From contig JASBRP010000026.1 of assembly GCA_030149365.1 (NCBI GenBank), positions 62,001 to 126,000 on the forward strand: DNA of 64,000 bases, read 5' to 3'. The stretch's first letter is position 1. Every line of letters begins with the position of its first letter. Made by a program: the position numbers and the translations under genes. Below are positions 35,206 through 44,097 of the stretch, in pieces. The stretch comes from Solimonas sp. (lineage in GTDB: Bacteria; Pseudomonadota; Gammaproteobacteria; Nevskiales; Nevskiaceae). The notes beneath the pieces were generated by a model. That model worked only from the letters and a program-made list of their open reading frames with translations. It had not been told where the DNA came from and made no database searches.

Positions 35206-35963
35206 GCGGCGTCGGCCGCCTGGCTGAGATCCAGCAGGCGCCCGAAGTTCTCCAGGGAGTTCAGGTGGGCGTAGACGGCGCGCAGTTCGCCCTTGTTCAT
35301 CATGGTCCGCAGGTCACGGCCGGGCACCTTCAGCAGCCTCTGCTCGTCCACGCGGAACAGCCCCTGCAGGCGCGAGGGCTCTCCGCGGCGCGGCGTGGCC
35401 AGGGCCTCGAAGGGCACCAGCAGGCCGAGGGCTTCCAGCCGCCGGCACAGCACCCGGGTCTGCTGGTGCGCGCTTTCCACGGCTTCCAGAAGCTCGGACA
35501 GTGGTTTCCAGGCGGGTGTCGGCAGACCGTTGCGGTCGAACAGCGGCCGGGTGCTGTCGGCTTCCAGCTGATCCTCTTGCACGCAGACCAGGGGCCTGGC
35601 GGTGCTGCCCTTTTCCTTGCCGGGCACCGGCGCGATGCAGAAGGGATAGCGCCGCACGTAGGCCGGCACATAGGTCTGCAGGCGCCAGCTTCCATCGGCG
35701 CGCACGTAGAGATTCTGGCCATCGCGCAGGCCGGTGGCGATGACGGGAAGGAACTCGCCTTCGCGGTCCTTGCGCACGAAGGCGATGGGATAGTCCAGGC
35801 CCGCCTTGAAGAATTCGGAAGCGCTGATCGGCAGGGCGTTGAGACCGGCGGCCCAGCGATGATCCAGGCCCGGCTTCAGGCCCATGCCCGCGTGACGCTT
35901 GGGCTCCAGGGGCACTACCGGACCGTAGCCGCGCGGCGAATGCAGTTTCAGCGACAGCGTCAT
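35202..35963 (-). CDS. SapC family protein
   Basis: 253 residues, SapC family (named after a Campylobacter S-layer locus). Blocks: 'GLNALPISASEFFKAGLDYPIAF', 'YVPAYVRRYPFCIAP', 'LVCVQEDQLE', and 'YAHLNSLENFGRLLDL'. No signal peptide. ATG 35963 has AAGGAG 8 bases upstream; GTG 35972 is a poorer alternative. The family is found near outer-membrane or surface export genes; its biochemical role is unknown. Confidence 0.87.
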   Translation of the reverse strand: MTLSLKLHSPRGYGPVVPLEPKRHAGMGLKPGLDHRWAAGLNALPISASEFFKAGLDYPIAFVRKDREGEFLPVIATGLRDGQNLYVRADGSWRLQTYVPAYVRRYPFCIAPVPGKEKGSTARPLVCVQEDQLEADSTRPLFDRNGLPTPAWKPLSELLEAVESAHQQTRVLCRRLEALGLLVPFEALATPRRGEPSRLQGLFRVDEQRLLKVPGRDLRTMMNKGELRAVYAHLNSLENFGRLLDLSQAADAA

Positions 35964-36017
35964 GCACTCCACTCCTTCATGCGGGCGCCCAAATTTACAC
36001 GCAAGGCCGTCGCTGAC

Positions 36018-36043
36018 AAAAAGAAGCCCCGCTTTGCGGGGCT
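36018..36043 (-). terminator. Rho-independent terminator after the FecR gene
   Basis: On the minus strand, stem AGCCCCGC/GCGGGGCT (36025-36043, 3-base loop) is followed by TCTTTTTG (36018-36024). It ends the TPS/FecR transcript, so the SapC-GT pair probably has its own promoter. Confidence 0.85.
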
Positions 36044-36063
36044 AGGGGAATAACCGGAGACGA

Positions 36064-36924
36064 TCAGATCGGGCAGACAGCGACCGGATTCGGGATCGGA
36101 TCCACGCGCAGGAAGCGCGGCTGGAAGGGCAGCATGATCTGCGTGCCGTCCGGCAGGTTGATCAGGTACTGGTTTTCGGTCAGGGAGGCCTCCTTGCCGG
36201 CATTGTTCAGCACGGCGACGCCGCCGCTGACCACGCCCACGATCAGGCCGCCCTCGATCTTGGCACCCTCGGGGACGGTGTCGCTGATGACCGGATCGGT
36301 TGCGCACTTCTCGTCGCAGAGCACCAGCAGGTAGTCGGTGCCGCGGATACCGATGGTGGCCACCGGCGTGCTGACGCGGTAGTCGTTGCGGTCGACCTTG
36401 CCGATCAGGCCGGACACGGCGCGGAAGCCTCCCTTGAGCAGCTTGAAGAAGGCGCGCGAGCCCGGGCCGGCCGCCGTCTGCTGTGCGGCGGGCGCTGCGG
36501 GGCTTGCCTCGGCCGGAGTCGCCGGCTTGGGCGCTTCGGCCGGCTTGGCGGCGGCGGGAGTGGCAGGCTTGGCGGGCGTCGCCGGAGCCTTGGCCGGCGC
36601 GGCCGGCTTGGCGGGAGCGGGAGGCGGGGTGGCGGCGGCCAGCTCGAATTCCTCGATCTGGAAGCGCGTGTTCGGCCGCAGCAGGATGTAGCTGCCGTCG
36701 GCGAACTTGATGTTGACGTAGCTGTTCACGGCCGAGCTGACGATCTCGCCCGGGAACACTTCCGCGCCCTTGCCCAGGTCGCGAATGGCGCCGGTGGCCG
36801 GGTTGGTGGCCGTGCCACGGCCGGTGATTAGTGCCACCTCACCCGCGGCGACGGCGCTCCAGGCCTGGGGAACGACGAGGAGCAGACCTAGGGCGGCCAG
36901 CGCCCCGCTCAGTTTCATGCGCAT
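36064..36924 (-). CDS. FecR-domain periplasmic/secreted protein with Ala-Pro-Lys linker
   Basis: 286 residues from ATG 36924 (an ATG at 36939 is also in frame). The signal peptide ends near 'VPQAWSA'. The FecR-type beta-domain begins 'VALITGRGTATN', is interrupted at about residues 100-160 by an 'APAKPAAPA'-type linker, and resumes with 'AFFKLLKGGFRAVSGLIGK' and 'RVSTPVATIGIRGTDYLL'. It has two cysteines in 'VLCDEKCATDP' and ends 'VAVCPI'. Adjacent to the TpsA gene (about 15 bases), so it probably assists or modulates secretion or surface assembly. It is not a membrane-anchored sigma regulator of the FecIR type, because no transmembrane helix follows. Confidence 0.83.
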   Translation of the reverse strand: MRMKLSGALAALGLLLVVPQAWSAVAAGEVALITGRGTATNPATGAIRDLGKGAEVFPGEIVSSAVNSYVNIKFADGSYILLRPNTRFQIEEFELAAATPPPAPAKPAAPAKAPATPAKPATPAAAKPAEAPKPATPAEASPAAPAAQQTAAGPGSRAFFKLLKGGFRAVSGLIGKVDRNDYRVSTPVATIGIRGTDYLLVLCDEKCATDPVISDTVPEGAKIEGGLIVGVVSGGVAVLNNAGKEASLTENQYLINLPDGTQIMLPFQPRFLRVDPIPNPVAVCPI

Positions 36925-36939
36925 GGCAGAGGTTCCCAT

Positions 36940-39900
36940 TTAGCGGCACTCCAGGCTTTCGTCGGGGGAGTCGGTGACTTCCTCGATATTCGAGGCGTCG
37001 GCTACTTCAAAGCCGATGCCGCCTTCCATCTTGAACTTTTCCATCTGGCTGATCGCCGTTTGAGCGGTCTGGGCCTGTTCCAGTGCATCCTCGTCCGGAT
37101 CCTGGGGGCTGATACTGCCGTCCAGCACCAGGACCTGGCCGCTGGTAGTCGCGCTGAGCGGGACGGCGCCGTCAACCCGCCCCTGTGTCAGGAACAGGTA
37201 GTTGTTGGTATCGCTCAGGTCCTTGGGCTCAAGGGCGAGGGCTTCCACCGTGTTCTGCTGCTCTTCCACCGTGATGTTGCCGCGATAGCCGGTGCCGCCG
37301 AGCGCGAAGGTAATGCCGTCGTTCGACCGCAGATTGGCCGGCACCACGCTGAAGCTCGAGGTATCGGAGAAGGGGCGGTAGTTGTAGAAGATCGGCCGCT
37401 CACTGAAGACGCTGATGGGCGCGATGGATGGCGCCTTGACGAACAGGTAGCCGCCGTCGATCGTGATTTCACCCAGTTCCACCCCTTCCGAGGCGACGAA
37501 GGCGGCGTTGGGGCCATCGGTGAGCGGGCGCAGCGCCTGCGGCACCTTGGACAGCAGGCCCGGGTCCTTGCCCAGGTCCATGCTCTCGCTGCCGACATAG
37601 ATCAGGGCATCGCGCAGGTCGATGCGGCGGGCAGAGACGCTGAGGCCGCCGACGTCCAGAAAGGCTAACGACGAGTCAGTGGCAACAAGGCCGCCGTAAG
37701 CGTTCGCGTAAGCGGTGACGTCTCCTGCCGCCTCGATCACCAGTTGCCGGGCGTCGATGGCACCGGCGAGCTCGATGTTGTTGCCCTTCAGCGTCATCCG
37801 ATTGCCGGCGCTGAGCGTCGGCGTGCCGGCGCCCAGCAGGATCGACTGGCCGCCGGCGTCGATGAGCAGATCGTTGCCCGCAACCAGGAACATCGACTGG
37901 ATGCTCTGGAAGTAGCCCATCGTGATGTTGTTGCCAGCATCCACTTCGAGGTACTGCGCCCCCTGGATCGTTCCGGCCGTCACGTTGCGGCTCGCATCCA
38001 GGTGTATGGACTTCGCCCCCTGGATGTTGCCCAGCGAAACATCGGCAAGAGGCGGACGGACATCGCTTTCTGATTCCAGCACCGGCGCGGCAGAGGCATA
38101 CAGGCTCGTGGATGCACCTGTCATCGAGACGTTGCCTAGGGCAACGCTGTCGAAGTAACTGAAGACCTCCATCAGCGAATCGTCGCTGCCATCGGTGCTG
38201 GCGGATTCGATGATGATCGGATTGCCTTGCGCGTCGATACGGCCATCCGCAGCCATGATCAGGTGCGAGGCAGCGGCCGGATAGGAGTAGCACTCGGCGA
38301 CGGCGTTGCCGGTGCACTCTTCGCTGAAGGTGCCCTTGGACTTGATCGTGATGGCGCCGGTCTTGATGTTCCCGCCGGTTGTCTCCGCAGAGGGGATTCC
38401 GTCACCCTCTGCCTCCACGCCGTTGGCCAGGAACACGTCTGCCGTCGCGATCACACTGGAGGTGATGCCGTCTCCAACGGAAATATTGACGTTGATGTCT
38501 CCGGTTTCCAGGTCGGCGACATCGGTCGGAGGGGTGTTGGGAATGTACGGATTGGAGTTGGCGTGCAGCGAAATCAGGCCGCTGACGTAGGCAGTAGAGT
38601 TGCCTACCTCGTCGGCCGTCATGGTCAGCGTGATGTCACCGGTCTTGATGCCGCGATAGGCGGTGAGCCTGATCTCTTCGTAGATGGATCCACTGCCCTC
38701 GCCATCGTACTGGGTCGAGGACAGGGCCCGGACATCGATGTCGCCGGTATCGATGCGCCCACTCGAGCTGGAAATCCGCACGGAGCCATCGGTGACATCG
38801 ATGTCATCGACATCGATATTGCCGGAAGCAGAAATCGTCAGGTCATCGGTGCTGGTGAGCTTGCCAGTGGTGACACTGCCACTCTCGCTATCGATGTAGA
38901 TGCCGCCACCGTTTGAGGTAAGCGCGCCGGTGCTGACCTGCACGGCTTCCGAGATGGAGATGTCGTCATCGCTGATCAGGTTGCCGATGCTCACCAGAGC
39001 GATGGGGCCACCATAGGAGTCACCGTAGATGCTCAGTGGGCCCCTGACCTTGATCGTGTCGGTGAGGTCGTTGAATTTGATGAAGCTGTCGCTGGCGGAG
39101 CCGGTGATGCGGATGTCCAGGCCGCCACCATAGCTCGGCGTCTGGGCATTGGTCCCGTCCAGCACGCCGTCGCTGAATTTCTCGAACGTGATGGAACGCT
39201 CGGCCTCCAGCGAGAAGATGCTGCCCTGGCCCATGTTGCGGAGCTGCAGTTCCAGGTCCGCCTCGCTCATGGTGGCGCCCGTGCTGGAGCCGATGATCAT
39301 GTCGGTCGGGTCGAACAGCAGGCGGCCGTAGTCACCGACGGTCACCAGGTCCCGGACCAGCAGGTGCTCGAACCCGGAGAGTTCGGCGAAGCCGCCGCGG
39401 CCGGACGCCGTCTTGCGCGACACATCCAGCCTGGCGCCCTTGGCATAGGTCGTCGTGCCGGTGGCGATGACACGCACGTCGCCGCCGCTGTCGCCGGTGG
39501 CGGTGATGCGCGAGTTGCCGGACAGCAGGATGTCGCCGTCGCCCTTGATGCTGACCGTGCCGGCGTCTGTGCCACTGGCGCCGGAGGCGTCGATGACACC
39601 GTCCTGCAGGATGTCGCCGCCCTCGGCAAGCAGGTAGACCGAACCCTCGTGCTCACCGATGGAGCGCGCCTGCACGGTGCCGCGATTGTTCACGGCGTTG
39701 CCGATCAGGCCGCGGGCGGTCTGCGCGCTCATGACGACGCTGCCGCCGTCGGCCACGATGCTGCCCAGGTTCTCTACGCCTGCGGCCGCGGCGAGGGTCT
39801 TGGCGTCGACGCTGAAGTCCACCAGGCCCTGCGCATCCAGGCCCAGGGTCACGGCGGCGCCGGAGGCCAGGGCGACGGTGCCCAGGCGGGCCTGGATCAG

Positions 39901-40458
39901 GCCGCTGTTGCTGACCTTGCTGCCTGCCAGCACCACGAAGCCGCCATCCGCGGCGGTGATGCGGCCGGCGTTGCTGACGGCCGCCGTGCTGGAGGGCGAG
40001 CCCGTCATCACGTAGCGGCCCTGCATGAAGTCGTTGTCGCTGATATTCAGCGTCGAGGCCACCAGGCCGCCGACGTCCACCTTGGCTCCCTGGCCGAACA
40101 TCACGCCATTGGGATTGATGATGAAGACGCGGCCATTGGCCGAGATGTTGCCCAGGATCTCGGAGGCATCGCCGCCGACCACGCGGTTCAGGACCGCGGC
40201 GGAGGACGAGGATTGGTTGAACTGCACGTACTCGTTGCTGCCGACCGAGAACTGCTGCCAGTTGATGATCGCCGCGTTCGAGGTCTGGTTGACCACGACG
40301 TTGCCGCCGCTGCCGCCGATCGTTGCCTGGCCACCCACGACCGAACCGCCGCTGGGAGCGCCCAGGGCCAGGCCGGGGACCACCGCGCCGGCCAGTGCCA
40401 GGGGCCAGCGCGGACTGCGCAGGGCGGCGACCAGCGGGCGGAGCGTGAACTTGAGCAT
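36940..40458 (-). CDS. Two-partner-secretion exoprotein (TpsA), filamentous haemagglutinin family
   Basis: 1172 residues. A signal peptide (residues 1-33, 'LALAGAVVPGLALGA') leads to the TPS secretion domain: 'VNQTSNAAIINWQQFSVGS', 'NRVVGGDASEILGNI' and 'NPNGVMFGQGAKVDVGG' (NPNG at 116-119). A beta-helix repeat region follows. The C-terminal 300 residues resemble those of the exoprotein at 1-5457, and the tail ends Asp-Glu-Ser-Leu-Glu-Cys-Arg. It starts 10 bases after tpsB with GAGGA upstream. Probable adhesin or cell-surface protein. Confidence 0.92.
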   Translation of the reverse strand: MLKFTLRPLVAALRSPRWPLALAGAVVPGLALGAPSGGSVVGGQATIGGSGGNVVVNQTSNAAIINWQQFSVGSNEYVQFNQSSSSAAVLNRVVGGDASEILGNISANGRVFIINPNGVMFGQGAKVDVGGLVASTLNISDNDFMQGRYVMTGSPSSTAAVSNAGRITAADGGFVVLAGSKVSNSGLIQARLGTVALASGAAVTLGLDAQGLVDFSVDAKTLAAAAGVENLGSIVADGGSVVMSAQTARGLIGNAVNNRGTVQARSIGEHEGSVYLLAEGGDILQDGVIDASGASGTDAGTVSIKGDGDILLSGNSRITATGDSGGDVRVIATGTTTYAKGARLDVSRKTASGRGGFAELSGFEHLLVRDLVTVGDYGRLLFDPTDMIIGSSTGATMSEADLELQLRNMGQGSIFSLEAERSITFEKFSDGVLDGTNAQTPSYGGGLDIRITGSASDSFIKFNDLTDTIKVRGPLSIYGDSYGGPIALVSIGNLISDDDISISEAVQVSTGALTSNGGGIYIDSESGSVTTGKLTSTDDLTISASGNIDVDDIDVTDGSVRISSSSGRIDTGDIDVRALSSTQYDGEGSGSIYEEIRLTAYRGIKTGDITLTMTADEVGNSTAYVSGLISLHANSNPYIPNTPPTDVADLETGDINVNISVGDGITSSVIATADVFLANGVEAEGDGIPSAETTGGNIKTGAITIKSKGTFSEECTGNAVAECYSYPAAASHLIMAADGRIDAQGNPIIIESASTDGSDDSLMEVFSYFDSVALGNVSMTGASTSLYASAAPVLESESDVRPPLADVSLGNIQGAKSIHLDASRNVTAGTIQGAQYLEVDAGNNITMGYFQSIQSMFLVAGNDLLIDAGGQSILLGAGTPTLSAGNRMTLKGNNIELAGAIDARQLVIEAAGDVTAYANAYGGLVATDSSLAFLDVGGLSVSARRIDLRDALIYVGSESMDLGKDPGLLSKVPQALRPLTDGPNAAFVASEGVELGEITIDGGYLFVKAPSIAPISVFSERPIFYNYRPFSDTSSFSVVPANLRSNDGITFALGGTGYRGNITVEEQQNTVEALALEPKDLSDTNNYLFLTQGRVDGAVPLSATTSGQVLVLDGSISPQDPDEDALEQAQTAQTAISQMEKFKMEGGIGFEVADASNIEEVTDSPDESLECR

Positions 40459-40468
40459 GGCGTAGTCC

Positions 40469-42112
40469 TCAGAATGAAACGGCCAGCGAGCCGAAGACGC
40501 GATCGTCCTTGTCGTCGCTGGAGGTGCGATCCTCGCGCGGGAACGACCAGTCGAACTTCGCGGTGATGCGCTGGTACTGCAGATCGGCGCCGAAACCGAC
40601 GCTGGTCAGGGTTTTTTCATCCGTGGCCGCCGGCAGCGGATCCACCGAGAAGACCTTGCCGGAGTCCGCGAAGACGCGCGGCGTGATGCGCGCGCCGCCC
40701 ACGGCCACGGGGAAGTTGAAGCCCAGCTGGCCGAAGTAGCCGCGGTCGCCGCGGACTTCGGAAGCGGGATAGCCGCGCACGCCATTGGGACCGCCGAGGG
40801 AGAAGGCGGTGATGTCCGACAGCGGATCCGGCGAATAGACGCCGTTGACGTGCAGGTAGAGCTGGAAGCCCTTCACCAGCGGCCGCAGGTGTTGCACGTC
40901 GATCTCGGCGCGCAGGCGCTGGCCGGCGGAGACGCGCTCACCCGCGGGCGGGTTCAGGTCGGCGCGTTCCAGTTCCTTGAAGTTGGTGGCCAGGCTGAAC
41001 ACCGCCTGGGTCACGGCCAGGTCGGCATGGTTGTAGGAGTAGTCCGCGCCGAGTTCCAGCAGGGAGATCGAGGTGTTGCTGAAGCTGAAGCCGCCAAAGT
41101 CGGAGTTGGCGATGGTGCGCGAACCTCCGATGTTGACGCCGAGGCGGCTGTTGGGGGTGACGCGCAGCGGGTGGTTGATGGTCAGGCGGGCGCTCTTGTT
41201 CTCGCCGTCGACCAGGTTGTTGTCCTTGACGTCGAATTCGGCGATGCCGGCCGAGGCGGTCACGCGCGAGCCGCTGTTGTTCAGCGGCAGGCTGTAGGCG
41301 GCGTAGCCATAGCGCAGCAGGTTTTCCTCGGAGCGCAGCAGCAGCAACTGCAGCTGGTCGCCGACCTTCAGCGGGTTGTTGATCTGGGCGAAGGCGGAGA
41401 AGCGCACCTCGCCGATGCTTTCGCGGCCGTAGTTGTCGACGATCATCGAGCCGCTGATGGGGTCTTCGACGGTCTTGATGACCAGGTCGCTGGTGCCGTA
41501 GCGCTCGCCGGGGCGGACGATGGCCTTGGCCTGCAGGCCGGGCAGGGTATTGAGGTTGCGCACGCGCTCGGCCAGCGTGGTGCCCTGGTAGACCGTGCCG
41601 GTGCGGACCTCGCCGAGGTAATCGGTGATCTGCTCGGTGGTATAGAGCTTGTTGTCCTCCGCGGCGATGCGCGCGATGCGGCCTTCGCTCACCAGCAGGC
41701 GCACGGTGCCCTGCTCGATCTTCTGCGGGGGGACGTTGACCGAGGCCAGGGTGTAGCCCTTGGATACGTAGAAGTCGGCCACCTTGTCCGCCGCCTCGAA
41801 GATGTCGAGCAGCGTGACCGGGCGGTTGACGTAGCCCTTGACCAGCTCGGACAGCTCGGCGCCGCTGAACAGCGTGTTGCCGGCGAACTCGAACTGCTGG
41901 ACCGTCAGCGTCTTGCTGGTGGCGGCACCCGCCGGCGCCTCCTGGGGCTGGGTCTGGATCGTGGGCGCCGGCCTGGCCGGCTGCAGCTCGATCGGCTTCT
42001 TCAGGGTGTCGCCGACCTGCCCCGGGGTGATCTGCGCCTGGGCGCCAAAGCAGGCCAGCAGGCAGCCCGAAGCGAGAAGGACGGACCTGGATCCGATGGT
42101 CGATGCGCTCAT
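40469..42112 (-). CDS. TpsB outer-membrane transporter (ShlB/FhaC/HecB family)
   Basis: 547 residues. Signal peptide 1-27 ('LLACFGAQAQ'), a Pro/Gln linker, POTRA domains ('LTVQQFEFAGNTLFSGAELSE', 'NVPPQKIEQGTVRLLVSEGR') and a C-terminal 16-strand barrel with the conserved 'GVRGYPASEVRGDRG' (lid-lock motif RGY) and a terminal Phe. It transports the adjacent TpsA across the outer membrane. ATG 42112 has GGGGGA upstream; longer ORF starts precede the promoter. Confidence 0.93.
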   Translation of the reverse strand: MSASTIGSRSVLLASGCLLACFGAQAQITPGQVGDTLKKPIELQPARPAPTIQTQPQEAPAGAATSKTLTVQQFEFAGNTLFSGAELSELVKGYVNRPVTLLDIFEAADKVADFYVSKGYTLASVNVPPQKIEQGTVRLLVSEGRIARIAAEDNKLYTTEQITDYLGEVRTGTVYQGTTLAERVRNLNTLPGLQAKAIVRPGERYGTSDLVIKTVEDPISGSMIVDNYGRESIGEVRFSAFAQINNPLKVGDQLQLLLLRSEENLLRYGYAAYSLPLNNSGSRVTASAGIAEFDVKDNNLVDGENKSARLTINHPLRVTPNSRLGVNIGGSRTIANSDFGGFSFSNTSISLLELGADYSYNHADLAVTQAVFSLATNFKELERADLNPPAGERVSAGQRLRAEIDVQHLRPLVKGFQLYLHVNGVYSPDPLSDITAFSLGGPNGVRGYPASEVRGDRGYFGQLGFNFPVAVGGARITPRVFADSGKVFSVDPLPAATDEKTLTSVGFGADLQYQRITAKFDWSFPREDRTSSDDKDDRVFGSLAVSF

Positions 42113-42161
42113 TATTCCCCCGAAATGCGGCTGCGGCCGTCTGGCCGTCGATGCGAATCCG

Positions 42162-42190
42162 ACTATAGCCCAAGGGGAGGGGGGTTCCAA
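42162..42190 (-). promoter_or_regulatory. Promoter of the tpsB-tpsA-fecR operon
   Basis: On the minus strand TTGGAA (42190-42185, 4/6), 17-base spacer and TATAGT (42167-42162, 5/6). Transcription would start near 42155, about 43 bases before ATG 42112. Confidence 0.65.
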
Positions 42191-42312
42191 CCACACAAGA
42201 AGGTGGTATCGGGGGCTGGCGTGACGCAGTTCTTTCAATGCCTTGTAGGATTTCTCTGCAAACGTGTCGAGCTTCACAGTTGGCGCTTCCGGATGGGCCA
42301 GGCCGCCGGGTC

Positions 42313-42341
42313 TCGCCAAGGGCTCCGGGCACCGGTATCAT
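42313..42341 (+). promoter_or_regulatory. Promoter of the gcv operon
   Basis: TCGCCA (42313-42318, 4/6 to TTGACA), 17-base spacer, TATCAT (42336-42341, 5/6). The predicted start, near 42348, lies about 11 bases before the first aptamer, which fits riboswitch control. Confidence 0.65.
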
Positions 42342-42358
42342 GCCGGCACGCATCATCC

Positions 42359-42538
42359 CGTCCGCGAGAGACCACCGCTTGCCGGTGGCGCCGAAGGCGC
42401 AAATCCGCCCGGAATCGCTCAGGCACCCAGGAGCGGACGGTTTTCACGCGTACTCTGGAGAGAGTCCGTCTTTCATGACGGGCCACCGACGAGGCAGAGA
42501 CGGCAACGTCTCCGAACTTTCAGGTCCAAGGACAGAGT
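42359..42538 (+). ncRNA. Tandem glycine riboswitch
   Basis: Two aptamers in series. Aptamer 1: P1 CGTCCG (42359-42364) pairs with CGGACG (42434-42439), and inside are GAGAGACC and GCCGAAGGCGC, with CGCTCAGGCACCCAGGAG on the 3' side. Aptamer 2: P1 ACTCTG (42452-42457) pairs with CAGAGT (42533-42538), with GGAGAGAGTCC, then AGACGGCAACGTCTCCGAAC and TTTCAGGTCCAAGGAC. Both match the glycine aptamer pattern. A small hairpin (GTTCT 42546-42550 with AGAAC 42559-42563) may be the expression platform before the gcvT ribosome site (AGGA) at 42572-42575. Expected behaviour is ON with glycine. The 467-base gap 42113-42579 otherwise holds the two divergent promoters. Confidence 0.9.
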
Positions 42539-42579
42539 CAGGGCGGTTCTTTCCGACTAGAACGGATTCACAGGACCGC

Positions 42580-43662
42580 ATGCTCAAAAAAACCGCGCTG
42601 CACCCCGAACACGCCCGCCTCGGCGCCCGCCTGGTCGATTTCGCCGGCTGGGAAATGCCGATCCAGTACCAGTCCCAGCTCGATGAGCACCATGCCGTGC
42701 GCCAGGACGCGGGCATGTTCGACGTGGCGCACATGGCGGCGGTCGATCTGCACGGTTCCCGGGTGCGCGAGTTCCTGCGTCATCTGCTGGCAAACGACGT
42801 CGCCCGCCTGACGCTGCCGGGCAAGGCGCTGTACTCCTGCCTGCTGCGCGAGGATGCCGGCATCCTTGATGACCTGATCGCCTATTTCATGCGCGAGGAC
42901 TGGTTCCGCCTGGTGGTCAACGCTGGCACCGCGGACAAGGACCTGGCCTGGCTGGAGCGCCATGCGCCGGCCTATGGCGTCGAGGTGCGGCGCCGTGCCG
43001 ACCTCGGCATCCTGGCCGTGCAGGGGCCGCAGGCCCGGGCCCGCCTCCTGCCGCTGTTGCCGGCTGGCCTGCGGCAGGCGGTGGAAGGCCTGCAGGTCTT
43101 CCAGGCCGCGCAGGAAGGTGACTTCTTCATCGGCCGCACCGGCTATACCGGTGAAGACGGCTTCGAGCTGATCCTGCCGCATGCCGAGCTGGTCACGCTC
43201 TGGCAGCGGCTGCTGGACGAGGGTGTGCGCCCCTGTGGCCTTGGCGCCCGCGACACCCTGCGCCTGGAAGCCGGCATGAACCTCTACGGGCAGGACATGG
43301 ACGAGGGCCGGCATCCGCTGGAATCCGGCCTGGGCTGGACCGTGGCCTGGGAGCCGGCCGATCGCGATTTCATCGGCCGCGCCGCGCTGGAGCCGCTGCG
43401 CGGCAAGTCGCCGCGCCAGTTCGTCGGCCTGGTGCTGGAAGGGCGGGGCATCGCCCGCGCCCACATGCAGGTCCGCTTCGCCTCCGGCGCCACCGGAGAG
43501 ACCACCAGCGGCGGCTTCGCGCCCAGCATGAAGCAATCCGTTGCGCTGGCGCGTGTCGATGCCGGCGCCTCGGGCGCCTGCGAGGTGGAAATCCGCGGGC
43601 AGTGGGTGGCGGCCAGGGTGGTGAAACCGCCCTTCGTCCGCAATGGCAAGATTCTGGTTTGA
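42580..43662 (+). CDS. gcvT: Aminomethyltransferase (glycine cleavage T-protein)
   Basis: 360 residues. Blocks 'ARLVDFAGWEMPIQY', 'AGMFDVAHM', 'GYTGEDGFELILPH' and 'GLGARDTLRLEAGMNLYGQDMDE' are those of GcvT. It releases ammonia and passes the methylene group to tetrahydrofolate. First gene of the glycine cleavage operon, downstream of the riboswitch. Confidence 0.95.
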   Translation: MLKKTALHPEHARLGARLVDFAGWEMPIQYQSQLDEHHAVRQDAGMFDVAHMAAVDLHGSRVREFLRHLLANDVARLTLPGKALYSCLLREDAGILDDLIAYFMREDWFRLVVNAGTADKDLAWLERHAPAYGVEVRRRADLGILAVQGPQARARLLPLLPAGLRQAVEGLQVFQAAQEGDFFIGRTGYTGEDGFELILPHAELVTLWQRLLDEGVRPCGLGARDTLRLEAGMNLYGQDMDEGRHPLESGLGWTVAWEPADRDFIGRAALEPLRGKSPRQFVGLVLEGRGIARAHMQVRFASGATGETTSGGFAPSMKQSVALARVDAGASGACEVEIRGQWVAARVVKPPFVRNGKILV

Positions 43663-43695
43663 CATCCAAGACATTCGATATCTAGAGGAAGACGC

Positions 43696-44085
43696 ATGAG
43701 CAACATTCCCGCTGGCCTGAAGTACGTGAAGACCCATGAGTGGCTGCGCGCCGAGTCCGACGGCAGCATCACCATCGGCATCACCGACTATGCGCAGAAC
43801 TCCCTGGGCGACCTGGTGTTCGTCGACGTTCCCAAGGTCGGCCGCAACGTGGCCGCGGACGAAGCCTGCTCGGTGGTGGAGTCGGTGAAGGCCGCTTCCG
43901 ATGTCTACGCGCCGATCGCCGGTGAAGTGGTGGCGGCCAACGACAAGCTCGGCAACGCGCCGGAACTGCTCAACTCCGACCCCTACGGCGAAGGCTGGCT
44001 GTTCCGCATCAAGCCGGCCGACGCCGGTGCCCTGGCCGGCCTGCTCGACGCGGCAGGCTACGAGAGCTTCATCAAGACCCTCTAA
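43696..44085 (+). CDS. gcvH: Glycine cleavage H-protein
   Basis: 129 residues. The lipoyl lysine is Lys65 in '[15 protein letters not shown]'. It carries the aminomethyl group between P and T proteins and needs lipoylation. RBS AGAGGAAG precedes the ATG at 43696. It lies 33 bases after gcvT. Confidence 0.96.
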   Translation: MSNIPAGLKYVKTHEWLRAESDGSITIGITDYAQNSLGDLVFVDVPKVGRNVAADEACSVVESVKAASDVYAPIAGEVVAANDKLGNAPELLNSDPYGEGWLFRIKPADAGALAGLLDAAGYESFIKTL

Positions 44086-44097
44086 AGCGGAAGCGAC

